In this document: in pieces, positions 14,450-22,202 of the stretch
How positions within the stretch are numbered: the stretch's first letter is position 1
Layout: each line of letters opens with the position of its first letter
Source: Firmicutes bacterium UBA1422
GTDB lineage: Bacteria; Bacillota; Clostridia; Peptostreptococcales; Anaerovoracaceae
Direction: 5' to 3'
NCBI GenBank assembly: GCA_002304835.1
Contig: DBPK01000020.1
Coordinates: 1 to 25,692 of the forward strand
Length of the DNA: 25,692 nucleotides
Program-made: the position numbers and the translations under genes
The notes under the pieces: generated by a model
Told to the model about the DNA's origin: nothing
What the model saw: the letters and a program-made list of their open reading frames with translations, nothing else
The model's database searches: none

Positions 14450-15850
14450 CTATTTGTCATCGTGAATTCTGGTGTTGTGTCTTGGTCCACTGTATTCGTG
14501 GTGAGGTTTTGAAGCCCATATCTCATCTGCCACAGGCTTCCATGCCGCTGCGGCGTTTTTGCATTTTGCAGTAAGTTCATCCACATCTTCCGGATCATTC
14601 ACATCTGTTGAATGGGCTTTGGATCTTTTCACCATCTGTGCCAGGGCACCTTCGTTATCGAGAAGAGGACATGGTCTTAACATATTGTCGCTGAAGGGCT
14701 GATTGTTGAAGTATTCCATGAACAATGGCCGCTTATATGCTTCGAGCAGCGTATGCTCTCTTATGTTGGAATCGGAATAATGTATGAAAGCGCAAGGTTC
14801 GATATCTCCGTTTGCATTTATATGAAGATAAGACCTGCCTCCTGCTATACATCCTCCCACAAATTCTCCGTCATTCCAGAAATCCATTGTCCATATGGCT
14901 TTTGTGTTTCTGAACTCTCTGATCTGATCATACATATACTTCCTCTGTTCAGGTCTAACGATCAGTTCTTTGGCGGCACCTTTTCCCACGGGCATATAGG
15001 TAAACAGCCATGCAAACAGTGCCCCTTTTTCTATCAGAAAATCAAAAAACTCACTGCTTGCTATTGTTTGTGTGTTTTCGGATGTATATGTACATGAAAC
15101 TCCAAAGGGAAGCTTCTTTTTTTTAAGTATTTCCATAGCTTTCATTATGGCATCAAAAGTACCTTCGCCTCTTCTTGAATCAGTTTCTTTTTTGAATCCC
15201 TCTATGCTTATTGCAGGTATGAAATTCTTTACTCTTAACATTTCTTCTGCGAAGGCCTCATCAATCAGTGTTGCATTGGTGAAAGAAAGGAATGCACAGT
15301 CATTATGTTTTTCGCAGATCTTTATTACGTCATCCTTTCTTACGAGGGGTTCTCCGCCCGTAAATATATAAAAGTAAGTTCCCATAGCCTTGCCCTGTTC
15401 AACTATTGAACTCAATTCATAAAATGTCAGATTTAGTTTATCTCCGTACTCTGCAGCCCAACAGCCTTTGCAGTGAAGATTACATGCTGATGTGGGATCA
15501 AGCAGTATGGCCCACGGCACATTGCATTTCTCCTTTTCCATTGTCTCAAACTGTTTCTTGGACCCGGTGAGACTGGCATGTATTATGAAATTCTCAAATA
15601 TTTTCTTTCTGACTCCGGCATCCACTTCAGTCCAGAATTTTTCTGCCAACTTGTTCCAGTTGCTTTCAGGATCCTGCATATGTTCTTTTGCAACTTTTGC
15701 CTGGGGAGCCAGAGAATCTCCTCCGATATCATGTTCTATGAGCCAGTCAAGAAGTTTAGGCGCATTTTTTTTGTAGTCTTTATCCACATACTCTATGGCT
15801 CTTTTTGCTCCAAAGGCTTTTATCCTTTCCATTGTCATCATTTTACCCAT
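14450..15850 (-). CDS. Radical SAM protein with SPASM-like C-terminal cysteines
   Basis: 466 residues. A ~115-residue N-terminal helical domain of unknown role is followed by the radical SAM core: C123NLHC127KGC130 binds the 4Fe-4S cluster that cleaves S-adenosylmethionine, and TGGEP is at 164-168. C334, C353 (in NGDIEPC) and C394 (RPCP), with C430, resemble a SPASM or twitch auxiliary-cluster region. Many relatives modify peptides or enzymes, but no precursor-peptide gene or other maturation gene is adjacent, so the substrate is unknown. The ATG at 15,850 is chosen over an upstream GTG (15,856) because AGGAG is about 9 bases from it. Arginine codons are almost all AGA/AGG (16 of 18). It is transcribed alone. 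Confidence 0.9.
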   Translation of the reverse strand: MGKMMTMERIKAFGAKRAIEYVDKDYKKNAPKLLDWLIEHDIGGDSLAPQAKVAKEHMQDPESNWNKLAEKFWTEVDAGVRKKIFENFIIHASLTGSKKQFETMEKEKCNVPWAILLDPTSACNLHCKGCWAAEYGDKLNLTFYELSSIVEQGKAMGTYFYIFTGGEPLVRKDDVIKICEKHNDCAFLSFTNATLIDEAFAEEMLRVKNFIPAISIEGFKKETDSRRGEGTFDAIMKAMEILKKKKLPFGVSCTYTSENTQTIASSEFFDFLIEKGALFAWLFTYMPVGKGAAKELIVRPEQRKYMYDQIREFRNTKAIWTMDFWNDGEFVGGCIAGGRSYLHINANGDIEPCAFIHYSDSNIREHTLLEAYKRPLFMEYFNNQPFSDNMLRPCPLLDNEGALAQMVKRSKAHSTDVNDPEDVDELTAKCKNAAAAWKPVADEIWASKPHHEYSGPRHNTRIHDDK

Positions 15851-15906
15851 TTTCACTCTCTCCTTTTGCGGGTTTCACTGTTCAAAAATGTTTATTATTC
15901 ATACTA

Positions 15907-15935
15907 ATATTACCTTTTTTGCCCGCTTGCGTCAA
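15907..15935 (-). promoter_or_regulatory. Promoter of the radical SAM gene
   Basis: TTGACG (15,935-15,930), 17-base spacer, TAATAT (15,912-15,907) on the minus strand, about 57 bases upstream of the ATG. The -35 is one base off consensus; the -10 is weaker. Confidence 0.65.
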
Positions 15936-15977
15936 ATCAGCTCCGGAAAATGGAGATTTCAGGATGAATAAACAACA

Positions 15978-16002
15978 AAAAAGTGTCATAACGACACTTT
16001 TT
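15978..16002. terminator. Bidirectional-type terminator after the ADP-ribosylglycohydrolase gene
   Basis: Perfect 10-bp stem, aaaaagtgtc (15,978-15,987) with gacacttttt (15,993-16,002) around a 5-base loop. It gives an A-run before and a T-run after on either strand. For the minus-strand gene ending at 16,089 it lies about 87 bases downstream. Confidence 0.85.
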
Positions 16003-16015
16003 ATAATGGTAAAGG

Positions 16016-16033
16016 TACTATCTATTGATAAAA
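16016..16033 (+). repeat. Left copy of an 18-bp inverted pair bracketing the foreign-looking cassette
   Basis: TACTATCTATTGATAAAA. Its reverse complement recurs at 17,986-18,003 with one mismatch (17 of 18). The two copies face each other across the ADP-ribosylglycohydrolase/metallopeptidase cassette. It could be a boundary remnant or chance; A/T-rich sequence makes chance matches easier. Confidence 0.45.
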
Positions 16034-16088
16034 TGAGCCTTCCAAAGCAAATCGTTAAAATTTGCACCGCTTTTGCACACCCCTTGTT

Positions 16089-16940
16089 TTAGTCGTTCTT
16101 GATATATGTTTCCCATCGATCATATACACCTCTCAGCGGTTCGTCAAGATAATCAAATGCTTTGTCTTTGATCCAGTCGGGTACACCATAAGCGGCTTCA
16201 GCAATACTACCGGTGATTGCCGCAAGCGTATCACTGTCGCCTCCCAGGGAGATGGCGTTTCGTATCGCATCCTCGAAGTCCGTGCTTTCAAGGAACGCAA
16301 TAATAGCCTCCGGTACAGTGCCCTGACAACTTTCATTAAAGTGGTAGGTTGGACGTATTTCGTCAAGCGTCCGGGATAGGTCATATCCAAGATCGGATTC
16401 TATCAGATTTTTCATTTCAGCTTTCAATTCTTCAAGCGACCACAGCCGGCAATAATCGAAAGCGTGACCTCCGGAGTAGAACCGGCTCAAAAATATCGCT
16501 GCTGCGGTAGCTTGTGCGCCTTTGATACCTTCAGGGTGGTTATGTGTCACCTCAGCAGATTTTGTTACACATTCCCAACCGTTTGATGGCCAACAACCTG
16601 TACGCCCATAGAATCCGCAATTCATCACCCAAGCGCAAGGTGAAACCCGCATCGCCGAACCATTGCCCCAAGAGTTGTAGGGCATACGGTCACCAGAGTG
16701 AATCCAACTTCCAAATCTGCCGCCATATCCCGCATCAGGATATAGCCGTCCCCACTTTTTATATGCGTCAATAAAATTGTCGGCTTCGCCACCGTTCATT
16801 ATAGCGTCCGCTGTGGCTATGGTCATCACTGTATCATCTGTGAAAAAGCAATCTTCGCCGAACAGGTGGAAATCTTTTGTTTTGATATTATTCCACTCGT
16901 AGACCGAGCCTACTATGTCTCCTATTATCGCTCCAATCAT
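16089..16940 (-). CDS. ADP-ribosylglycohydrolase (ARH/DraG family)
   Basis: 283 residues. The two metal-binding signatures of the family are present: FTDDT at 33-37 (after GAIIGDIVGSVYE at 3-15) and GGDSDT at 233-238, both with the acidic residues that hold two Mg2+ ions. Family members remove ADP-ribose from arginine, other protein side chains or small molecules; the target is not predictable here. No ADP-ribosyltransferase (DraT-like) or nitrogenase gene is adjacent. Start ATG 16,940 has AGGAGGTCGTAAATA upstream. Ten of 12 arginine codons are CGN, in contrast with the neighbouring radical SAM gene, which suggests acquisition by transfer. Downstream partner of the YgjP-like gene in one transcript. 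Confidence 0.92.
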   Translation of the reverse strand: MIGAIIGDIVGSVYEWNNIKTKDFHLFGEDCFFTDDTVMTIATADAIMNGGEADNFIDAYKKWGRLYPDAGYGGRFGSWIHSGDRMPYNSWGNGSAMRVSPCAWVMNCGFYGRTGCWPSNGWECVTKSAEVTHNHPEGIKGAQATAAAIFLSRFYSGGHAFDYCRLWSLEELKAEMKNLIESDLGYDLSRTLDEIRPTYHFNESCQGTVPEAIIAFLESTDFEDAIRNAISLGGDSDTLAAITGSIAEAAYGVPDWIKDKAFDYLDEPLRGVYDRWETYIKND

Positions 16941-16943
16941 TAT

Positions 16944-17024
16944 TTACGACCTCCTCGCCAATTTGAATATAATGCCACAGCCCCAATCTCCCATTTGCAG
17001 ATCGGTATTTGAGGCATTATCCAT
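16944..17024 (-). CDS. Possible 26-residue small protein between the metallopeptidase and glycohydrolase genes
   Basis: ATG at 17,024, 26 codons, TAA at 16,946-16,944. The peptide runs MDNASNTDLQMGDWGCG then IIFKLARRS. An AGGAG ribosome binding site lies about 7 bases before the ATG, and the stop lies three bases before the glycohydrolase ATG, so the glycohydrolase Shine-Dalgarno is inside this ORF. That arrangement fits either a real small gene or a translated spacer that couples translation of the glycohydrolase. No family is recognised. Confidence 0.45.
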   Translation of the reverse strand: MDNASNTDLQMGDWGCGIIFKLARRS

Positions 17025-17034
17025 TAAAAGTCTC

Positions 17035-17697
17035 CTATACTATTTCCATCAGATTGCGGTTGACCTTAAGCCAGTCTCTCTGTTTCTTATAGTGGGGGGA
17101 AAAAGTTTTGACTCTCGCCCAAAATGACGAACTGTGATTTTTGTATGCTACATGGCTTAACTCATGAACAACCACATAATCGATTACCGCTATCGGGCAC
17201 ATGATCAAACGCCATGCAAAATTTAGGTTATTTTTTGCGCTACACGAACCCCAACGAGCTTTCGCTTCAGACATTTTCACCGATCCATAGGTCGTGCTCA
17301 TTAGCCCTGCGTATTTAGCAACTCGCTCATTCAGCAAGTTGGATGCTTCTTTTTTCATCCATATTACTATATCCTCTTTGCCGTAATTCTTGGGAATCAA
17401 AATATTGGTACTTGAAATCTTTATTTCTGAAACATCAGCACTGCGCAACGCATAGACGTCTCCAAGGTAAAGGATGCTTTCGCCGCTCTCCATGAGAAGG
17501 GGAGTATATTTTTCTCTGAAAAAAGATGCTTGATGTTGCTTCTCAATGATCCAGTGTTTCTTTTTGTCTACAAAATGGGCGATTTCTTTGTCCTTGATCT
17601 TGTGTGGTGCACGGACTACAAGGTTAGCCTTATTGTCTATAACAAGCGCAATACTCTTGCGGTCTGAACGGATTACTTTATAAGGGATCGGATTCAT
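17035..17697 (-). CDS. YgjP/M48-like zinc metallopeptidase (DUF45 family)
   Basis: 220 residues. The zincin motif HELSH is at 178-182, with a further conserved His at 188 (KNHSSSFW). The family signature KARWGSCS at 146-153 precedes it. These cytoplasmic minigluzincin-type proteins resemble SprT and are linked to restriction-modification or DNA-repair neighbourhoods in many genomes; the cellular substrate is not known. No signal peptide or membrane helix is seen. A TTG five codons upstream (17,712) is rejected because GGAGG is 8 bases before the ATG at 17,697. Eight of 11 arginine codons are CGN. First gene of the cassette. Confidence 0.9.
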   Translation of the reverse strand: MNPIPYKVIRSDRKSIALVIDNKANLVVRAPHKIKDKEIAHFVDKKKHWIIEKQHQASFFREKYTPLLMESGESILYLGDVYALRSADVSEIKISSTNILIPKNYGKEDIVIWMKKEASNLLNERVAKYAGLMSTTYGSVKMSEAKARWGSCSAKNNLNFAWRLIMCPIAVIDYVVVHELSHVAYKNHSSSFWARVKTFSPHYKKQRDWLKVNRNLMEIV

Positions 17698-17712
17698 TCT
17701 CTTTCCCTCCAA

Positions 17713-17839
17713 AAATGACGGGATACGGGTTCAAGCAATCGTCGTGCCTTTCCCTTCCGTTTTCTGAAAACCTTCGGAACTCGCCGTTTGAACTCCGGTT
17801 TCTAATCTCTCAAATCATATCAATTGTTCTCAAATAGAA
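17713..17839 (-). other. 5' leader of the metallopeptidase/glycohydrolase operon
   Basis: About 120 bases between the promoter at 17,840 and the ATG. It contains no open frame with a ribosome binding site and no strong hairpin that I can see. Together with 17,869-18,010 this is the longest stretch in the cassette without a gene; the rest holds the promoter and the right copy of the 18-bp inverted pair. Confidence 0.4.
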
Positions 17840-17868
17840 ATTATAACACACCGAAACCTCCCTGTCAT
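17840..17868 (-). promoter_or_regulatory. Promoter of the YgjP/glycohydrolase operon
   Basis: ATGACA (17,868-17,863), 17-base spacer, TATAAT (17,845-17,840). Five of six and six of six matches to the sigma-A hexamers. It reads toward 17,697. Confidence 0.8.
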
Positions 17869-17985
17869 GCCAATCAGAGGTCAAATCGTTTAAAGTAAGT
17901 ACTTAACAGATAAAAGCCAAAGCCCGAAACCGGATCGATTCATGCACTTTCGATCAAACAGAAAACCACCTGTCGACAAAATTTC

Positions 17986-18003
17986 TTTTATCAATAGATG
18001 GTA
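17986..18003 (-). repeat. Right copy of the 18-bp inverted pair
   Basis: On the minus strand TACCATCTATTGATAAAA, 17 of 18 identical to the plus-strand sequence at 16,016-16,033. It lies 7 bases beyond the 3' CCA of the tRNA-Gly gene. Confidence 0.45.
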
Positions 18004-18010
18004 TTTGATT

Positions 18011-18084
18011 TGGAGCGGATGAGGAGGATCGAACTCCCGTATCCAGCTTGGGAAGCTGATATTCTGCCATTGAACTACATCCGC
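18011..18084 (-). tRNA. tRNA-Gly, anticodon CCC
   Basis: 74 bases with a full cloverleaf: acceptor GCGGATG (18,084-18,078) pairs with CATCCGC (18,021-18,015), discriminator U, and encoded CCA (18,013-18,011). The D-arm GTTCAATGGCAGAATA is followed by an anticodon stem TCAGC/GCTGG enclosing the loop TTCCCAA, so the anticodon is CCC (18,052-18,050) and reads GGG. The T-arm is GGGAG-TTCGATC-CTCCT. A TATAAT-like -10 at 18,127-18,122 precedes it. Its 3' end faces the foreign-looking cassette. Confidence 0.95.
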
Positions 18085-18121
18085 ATGGATCCTTCCCTTT
18101 TCTTCGGAAAAGGCCATGATT

Positions 18122-18127
18122 ATTATA
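18122..18127 (-). promoter_or_regulatory. Candidate -10 of the tRNA-Gly gene
   Basis: TATAAT on the minus strand, 38 bases before the tRNA 5' end. No good -35 lies at the right distance (GTGAAT at 17 bases), so the assignment is tentative. A CCTTTT/AAAAGG hairpin lies in the short leader. Confidence 0.4.
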
Positions 18128-18161
18128 TCATAATGCTTGAATCAATTCACCGTTTTTTTTG

Positions 18162-19394
18162 TTACTCCATGGCTTCTGCGATCATCCCCGGAAGTTTTCT
18201 GCATGTCTCCTCTGATATAGATGCCACTGATACTCTTATGCCTTTTGCCAGAGGAACGACAAAAATACCCTTTTCTTCAAGCTTTTTGCTTACACCTGCC
18301 GGATCCTTTAAAGGGATACACGAAAAGAATCCCGAATCAAATGGGACAAGAGGAAGTCCTTTTTCAATAACTGACTTGCTGAAGGCCTTTCCCCTCTTTA
18401 TCAGCATCTCTCTGTAACCGGCTCTTTCTTTATTGACACTTTCCAGAAGTTTCTCATCTTCATATACCTTTGATACCAGCACCTGTCCGCTTCTAGTACT
18501 GTTTGACCATGTTCCTCTTGCAGAAAACTCATTGACCAGTTTGAATTCCGCAGCGATCTCCGCTGAAGGCGCCATGGCGATCATTGCTCCGCACCGCATT
18601 CCGTAAAGGGTAAAAGTTTTAGAAAAACTGTATCCGATAACGGGCAGTACATTCGAAGGCATATCTTCAAGTTTTGGCAGGAAAGTCCTGTACTCTTCCT
18701 CGTCTCCGGCAAAATCTATATATGCTGCATCCACAAAAAGAGTTATCCTGGCCTTTTTTGATGCCTCTTTTACAGCTTCTGCAACCCCATTCCAGTCGTC
18801 TCCGTCAAGAGAGTACCCTGTTGGATTATGAGATGGAGTATTCAAAAGGATCAAAACACTCTCCTGCTCTGCAGCCAACTTGTTGAGCTCTTCAGAAAAA
18901 CTCTTTTTATTGAATCTGTTGTTTTCATCAAACATGGGATATACGCAAAGTTCCCTGTAAAGTTCACCGGTTATTGTCTTGTAAGGCCCCCAGAACCAGT
19001 CCGACGTCAGGACCTTGTCTCCGATTTTTGAATAGTTCGCAACTATATTTCTAAGAGCCCCCGTTCCTCCCGGTGTAGCCACCACCTCCACAAAGGAAGA
19101 GGATATGTGTTTACCGAAAGCCGCTTTCGTTACAGCTTTCTTGAAATCCGGCGTTCCCCCTATGGGAGCATACTCTGCAAAATCCAATGGTTCAAGTCCC
19201 TTTAACGCCTTTACTACAGATAAAAGCACCACCAGTTTGCCGTCATCGTCCAGCAGGGATCCGATAGTCGCATTGATTACTTTATCCCTGCCCACCTCTT
19301 CAGCCATTTTCTTTGCTCTTGCATTAAGCGCAAATATTTTATCTTCCTCGGGAATCATCCTGTTATTTTTTTCTGCCATTATGTATTCTGCCAT
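18162..19394 (-). CDS. Class I/II PLP-dependent aminotransferase
   Basis: 410 residues, fold-type I. Landmarks are YAPIGGTPDFKKAV (75-88), TPGGTGALR (107-115, phosphate cup), NPTG at 190-193, D222 and Y225 (VDAAY, cofactor ring) and the Schiff-base lysine K259 in SYSFSKTF-like GYSFSKTFTLYGMRCG. The pattern suggests an aspartate or aromatic amino acid aminotransferase, but the substrate cannot be fixed. It is the last gene of the unit that begins with ecfA1, 19 bases after trmB. GGAG precedes the ATG at 19,394. Confidence 0.88.
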   Translation of the reverse strand: MAEYIMAEKNNRMIPEEDKIFALNARAKKMAEEVGRDKVINATIGSLLDDDGKLVVLLSVVKALKGLEPLDFAEYAPIGGTPDFKKAVTKAAFGKHISSSFVEVVATPGGTGALRNIVANYSKIGDKVLTSDWFWGPYKTITGELYRELCVYPMFDENNRFNKKSFSEELNKLAAEQESVLILLNTPSHNPTGYSLDGDDWNGVAEAVKEASKKARITLFVDAAYIDFAGDEEEYRTFLPKLEDMPSNVLPVIGYSFSKTFTLYGMRCGAMIAMAPSAEIAAEFKLVNEFSARGTWSNSTRSGQVLVSKVYEDEKLLESVNKERAGYREMLIKRGKAFSKSVIEKGLPLVPFDSGFFSCIPLKDPAGVSKKLEEKGIFVVPLAKGIRVSVASISEETCRKLPGMIAEAME

Positions 19395-19413
19395 TTTTTG
19401 TTATCTCCTTCTC

Positions 19414-20073
19414 TTATTTTATCAGTTTTACATATTTTATTTTTTTGCCCATTGAAGAGAATTTTTCTTCGTACTCTGTCATTATCCCGTCTTTTATAAT
19501 GCCCGAACCGTGAAGGTCCTCTGTTATATTTTCTGCAAAAAGTCCTGCTGCTTCAGCTTCGCAAAGGGTGAAGTCAAAAAGCTCTTTATTATCTGTCCTT
19601 ATTTCAATGGAACCTCCCGGTGCAAGAACAGCTTTGTAACTTGCAAGAAAATCCCTGTGAGTGAGCCTTCTTGAGGCATGTCTCTTCTTTGGCCATGGAT
19701 CGCTGAAGAAAAGATATATGCCCCGGACCTCTTCATCTGCAAATATTTCTCTAAGGTCTCTGATATACCCTGATATAAACAATATATTCTTCAGATCCTT
19801 TTTCTCGGCCTTTTCTATGGCACGTACTATTACACTCTCCTGTCCCTCTATACCGATATATTTGTTTTCGGGATCGCGGAAGGCTTTTTCCGTAATGAAG
19901 CGTCCCTTTCCGCATCCGATCTCCAGCCTTATGTTTGCGCTCTGCTTCCCTGCCGGAATACCTTCCCTGGTGACATCTTTCCATCGCCCCTTTTGTTTTT
20001 CCGGTTCATTTACTATCCAGTTTTTAAAATATTCCAGCCTTTCATAAAGGTTTTTCAGTTTTCTCTGTCTCAT
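19414..20073 (-). CDS. trmB: tRNA (guanine-46-N7)-methyltransferase
   Basis: Forms m7G46 in the variable loop of tRNAs using S-adenosylmethionine. 219 residues. The SAM-binding motif LEIGCGKGRFITEKA is near 50-64, and the family signature FSDPWPKKRHASRRL near 126-140 carries the catalytic Asp and tRNA-contacting basic residues. The C-terminal TEYEEKFSSMGKKI matches the conserved T-x-Y-E-x-K-F motif. Located 16 bases after queT; a link to queuosine-type tRNA modification through the transporter is suggestive but not proven. Confidence 0.95.
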   Translation of the reverse strand: MRQRKLKNLYERLEYFKNWIVNEPEKQKGRWKDVTREGIPAGKQSANIRLEIGCGKGRFITEKAFRDPENKYIGIEGQESVIVRAIEKAEKKDLKNILFISGYIRDLREIFADEEVRGIYLFFSDPWPKKRHASRRLTHRDFLASYKAVLAPGGSIEIRTDNKELFDFTLCEAEAAGLFAENITEDLHGSGIIKDGIMTEYEEKFSSMGKKIKYVKLIK

Positions 20074-20089
20074 TTTTTCTCTTTATTTA

Positions 20090-20557
20090 TCATTCAAAAA
20101 TATTTTTATGTTTCCCAAACACCAACAGCAAAGGATATCCCAAGATATAACATGATATGAACTGTCCAAGGGCCACCCAGCCTATACATGCTGCCAGACT
20201 TAAGGGTACACCGTAAACATAATAAAGCATTGACCCTATAACTATTCCGTTTATGATGACCGGAGGAAGCGGTACCAGCAAAGGCTTTTTTGAAAGCTTA
20301 TATGAGCAAAAAGCCGCCGTAAGTGTAGCCAGACTTCCTGTTATCATATCAAGGGCTCCATAGGGTCCAAGCATATTGCTTATAAGACAGCCGGCAAAAA
20401 GTCCGGGGACAGCCGCCGGTGTCAAAGCCGGCAAAACCGTCATTGCTTCAGCTATTCTCAGTTGAACAGGCCCGTAGCTTATGGCTCCCAGCAATACTGT
20501 AAGTGTAGCATATAATGCTGCTATAAGGCCTGCCTGTATAAGATACTTTGTTTTCAT
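20090..20557 (-). CDS. queT: QueT-family S-component, predicted queuosine-precursor transporter
   Basis: Substrate-binding membrane subunit of an ECF transporter. 155 residues with several hydrophobic segments (for example LIQAGLIAALYATLTVLLG and VIINGIVIGSMLYYVYG). Family features are APISYGPVQLRIAEA-like GAISYGPVQLRIAEAM and LTPAAVPGLFAGCLISNMLGPYG with DMITGS. QueT proteins are assigned to uptake of queuine or preQ precursors. The ATG at 20,557 overlaps the ecfT stop (ATGA), which supports it over the far-upstream in-frame start at 20,680. Its place beside ecfA1A2T implies a dedicated or preferred partner. Confidence 0.9.
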   Translation of the reverse strand: MKTKYLIQAGLIAALYATLTVLLGAISYGPVQLRIAEAMTVLPALTPAAVPGLFAGCLISNMLGPYGALDMITGSLATLTAAFCSYKLSKKPLLVPLPPVIINGIVIGSMLYYVYGVPLSLAACIGWVALGQFISCYILGYPLLLVFGKHKNIFE

Positions 20558-21354
20558 AGAAACATTCTTCCCAATATGATCACTGCCAGAAAAAGCAACA
20601 TTAGCAAAGCGGCAAAGGCATCTCTTTTGGCAAATTTCATTCCATTCATTTTTGTCCTGTTTTCTCCGCCGTGATAACATCTGGCCTCCATGGCCATGGC
20701 CATATCCTGAGCTATCCGGAAAGCGCTTATAAAAAGAGGTACAAGTATGGGTATCAGGTGCTTCGCCCGGCGAAAGATATTGCCGGTCTCAAAATCGGCT
20801 CCCCTTGCCTGCTGAGCTTTCATTATCTTGTCAGTTTCTTCTATGAGTGTGGGAATGAAACGCAAGGCTATAGTCATCATCATTGCCAGTTCGTGAGCAG
20901 GCACTCCTATTATTTTGAAGGGTTTCATAAGACTTTCCAGTCCATCTGTCAGACTCATGGGTTTTGTGCAAAGTGTAAGAAGTGAAGACCCTATTATCAA
21001 CAATATAAGCCTTACTGCCATGAATACCGCCCTATAAAGACCTTCCTTAGTTATTGTGAATATCCATATTTTCACCAGTATTTCACCATCTACTATAAAA
21101 AGATTTACAATGAAAGTGAAAAGTATTATCAGAAATATGGGTTTGAGCCCCCGCATTATAAATCTAAGCGGCACCTTTGATGCAGCAATAACAACAATGA
21201 GTGCACCAAAGGCTATTCCAAAACCCTCAAAACTGTTTATTATAAATATTTCAACTATAAATAAAAGGGTGGCTATGATCTTTACTCTGGGATCCAGTCT
21301 GTGGATCCATGACTCCCCCGAATAATACTGCCCCAATGTTATGTCTCTTAACAT
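20554..21354 (-). CDS. ecfT: ECF transporter transmembrane coupling subunit EcfT
   Basis: 266 residues with several membrane helices and two Ala-Arg coupling motifs in the cytoplasmic region: QQARGADF near 183-190 and MEARCYHGG near 220-228. Those helices dock into the two ATPases. GGAGGTG precedes the ATG at 21,354, which overlaps the end of ecfA2 by 7 bases. Together with the two ATPases it energises S-components such as QueT. Confidence 0.95.
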   Translation of the reverse strand: MLRDITLGQYYSGESWIHRLDPRVKIIATLLFIVEIFIINSFEGFGIAFGALIVVIAASKVPLRFIMRGLKPIFLIILFTFIVNLFIVDGEILVKIWIFTITKEGLYRAVFMAVRLILLIIGSSLLTLCTKPMSLTDGLESLMKPFKIIGVPAHELAMMMTIALRFIPTLIEETDKIMKAQQARGADFETGNIFRRAKHLIPILVPLFISAFRIAQDMAMAMEARCYHGGENRTKMNGMKFAKRDAFAALLMLLFLAVIILGRMFL

Positions 21355-22202
21355 TTGTCCAGCACCTCCAGTAATAACCGCTCAGCCTGTTCCATCGTAA
21401 GAACTGTTTCGTCTTTTTCTATTCCTCTTTTCCTAAGTTCCATAATGAGCTGTGCAGCTTCGGGAAGATCAAGCCCCATTCCCTGAAGTTCTTCTCCCTT
21501 TGAGAATATTTCCTCTGGTGTCCCCGTCATGACAACGGTGCCTTTTTCCATTACCAGTATCCTGTCGCAAAGCCTGGCTATGTCATCCATCTTGTGGGAA
21601 ACGAGTATGGTAATATTTTTTTCATTTTTATGGATCTTTTCTATCATGTCCAGTATTTCTTTGTGAGCCTTGGGATCCAACCCTGCAGTTGGTTCATCCA
21701 GAATGAGCACCCTGGGTTTCATGGCTATGACACCGGCTATGGCGATCCTTCTTTTTTCTCCTCCCGAAAGGTCAAAGGGTGATTTTTCTGCCACTTCGCA
21801 GGGATCAAGACCGACCATAGAAAGGGCTTCGGCAACACGCACTTTTGTTTCTTCCTGAGAAAGTCCCAGATTCAGAGGCCCGAAAGCTATATCTTTTTCT
21901 ACGGTTTCTTCAAAAAGCTGATACTCCGGATACTGAAAAACAAGTCCTGTACTCCGACGTACTTCCATCATGTCCACACCTTGTGCCGTTATTTCCCTGC
22001 CGTTTATAAAAATCCTGCCGGAATCGGGTTTCAGAAGGCCGTTCAAATGCTGCAGCAATGTGGATTTTCCCGAGCCCGTATGCCCGATGATCCCCACAAA
22101 CTCACCGTCATTTATGTCAAAGCTGACATCACAAAGAGCCACAGTCTGATCCGCAAGTCCTTTGCTGTATATGTGATTTATTTTTTGTGCACTGATCGAC
22201 AT
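21348..22202 (-). CDS. ecfA2: ECF transporter ATPase EcfA2
   Basis: 284-residue ABC ATPase. Walker A GHTGSGKST at 40-48, Q-loop FQYPEYQLF at 89-97, signature LSGGEKRR at 145-152, Walker B and catalytic Glu in LILDEPTAGLD (166-176). The YPEYQLFEETV sequence is typical of the EcfA2 (EcfA') partner. The start overlaps the ecfA1 end by 25 bases and has GGTGGAA as its ribosome binding site. Confidence 0.95.
   Translation of the reverse strand: MSISAQKINHIYSKGLADQTVALCDVSFDINDGEFVGIIGHTGSGKSTLLQHLNGLLKPDSGRIFINGREITAQGVDMMEVRRSTGLVFQYPEYQLFEETVEKDIAFGPLNLGLSQEETKVRVAEALSMVGLDPCEVAEKSPFDLSGGEKRRIAIAGVIAMKPRVLILDEPTAGLDPKAHKEILDMIEKIHKNEKNITILVSHKMDDIARLCDRILVMEKGTVVMTGTPEEIFSKGEELQGMGLDLPEAAQLIMELRKRGIEKDETVLTMEQAERLLLEVLDKC

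Noticed and set aside
15882..16067. 61-codon minus-strand frame between the glycohydrolase and radical SAM genes
   Set aside because: It runs through the terminator hairpin at 15,978-16,002 and the radical SAM promoter and has no ribosome binding site, so it is not a credible precursor peptide.
16034..16088. Duplicate of the tRNA-Gly 3' end as a left attachment site
   Set aside because: I looked for a copy of the tRNA 3' segment near the left edge of the cassette and found none; no integrase gene is present either.
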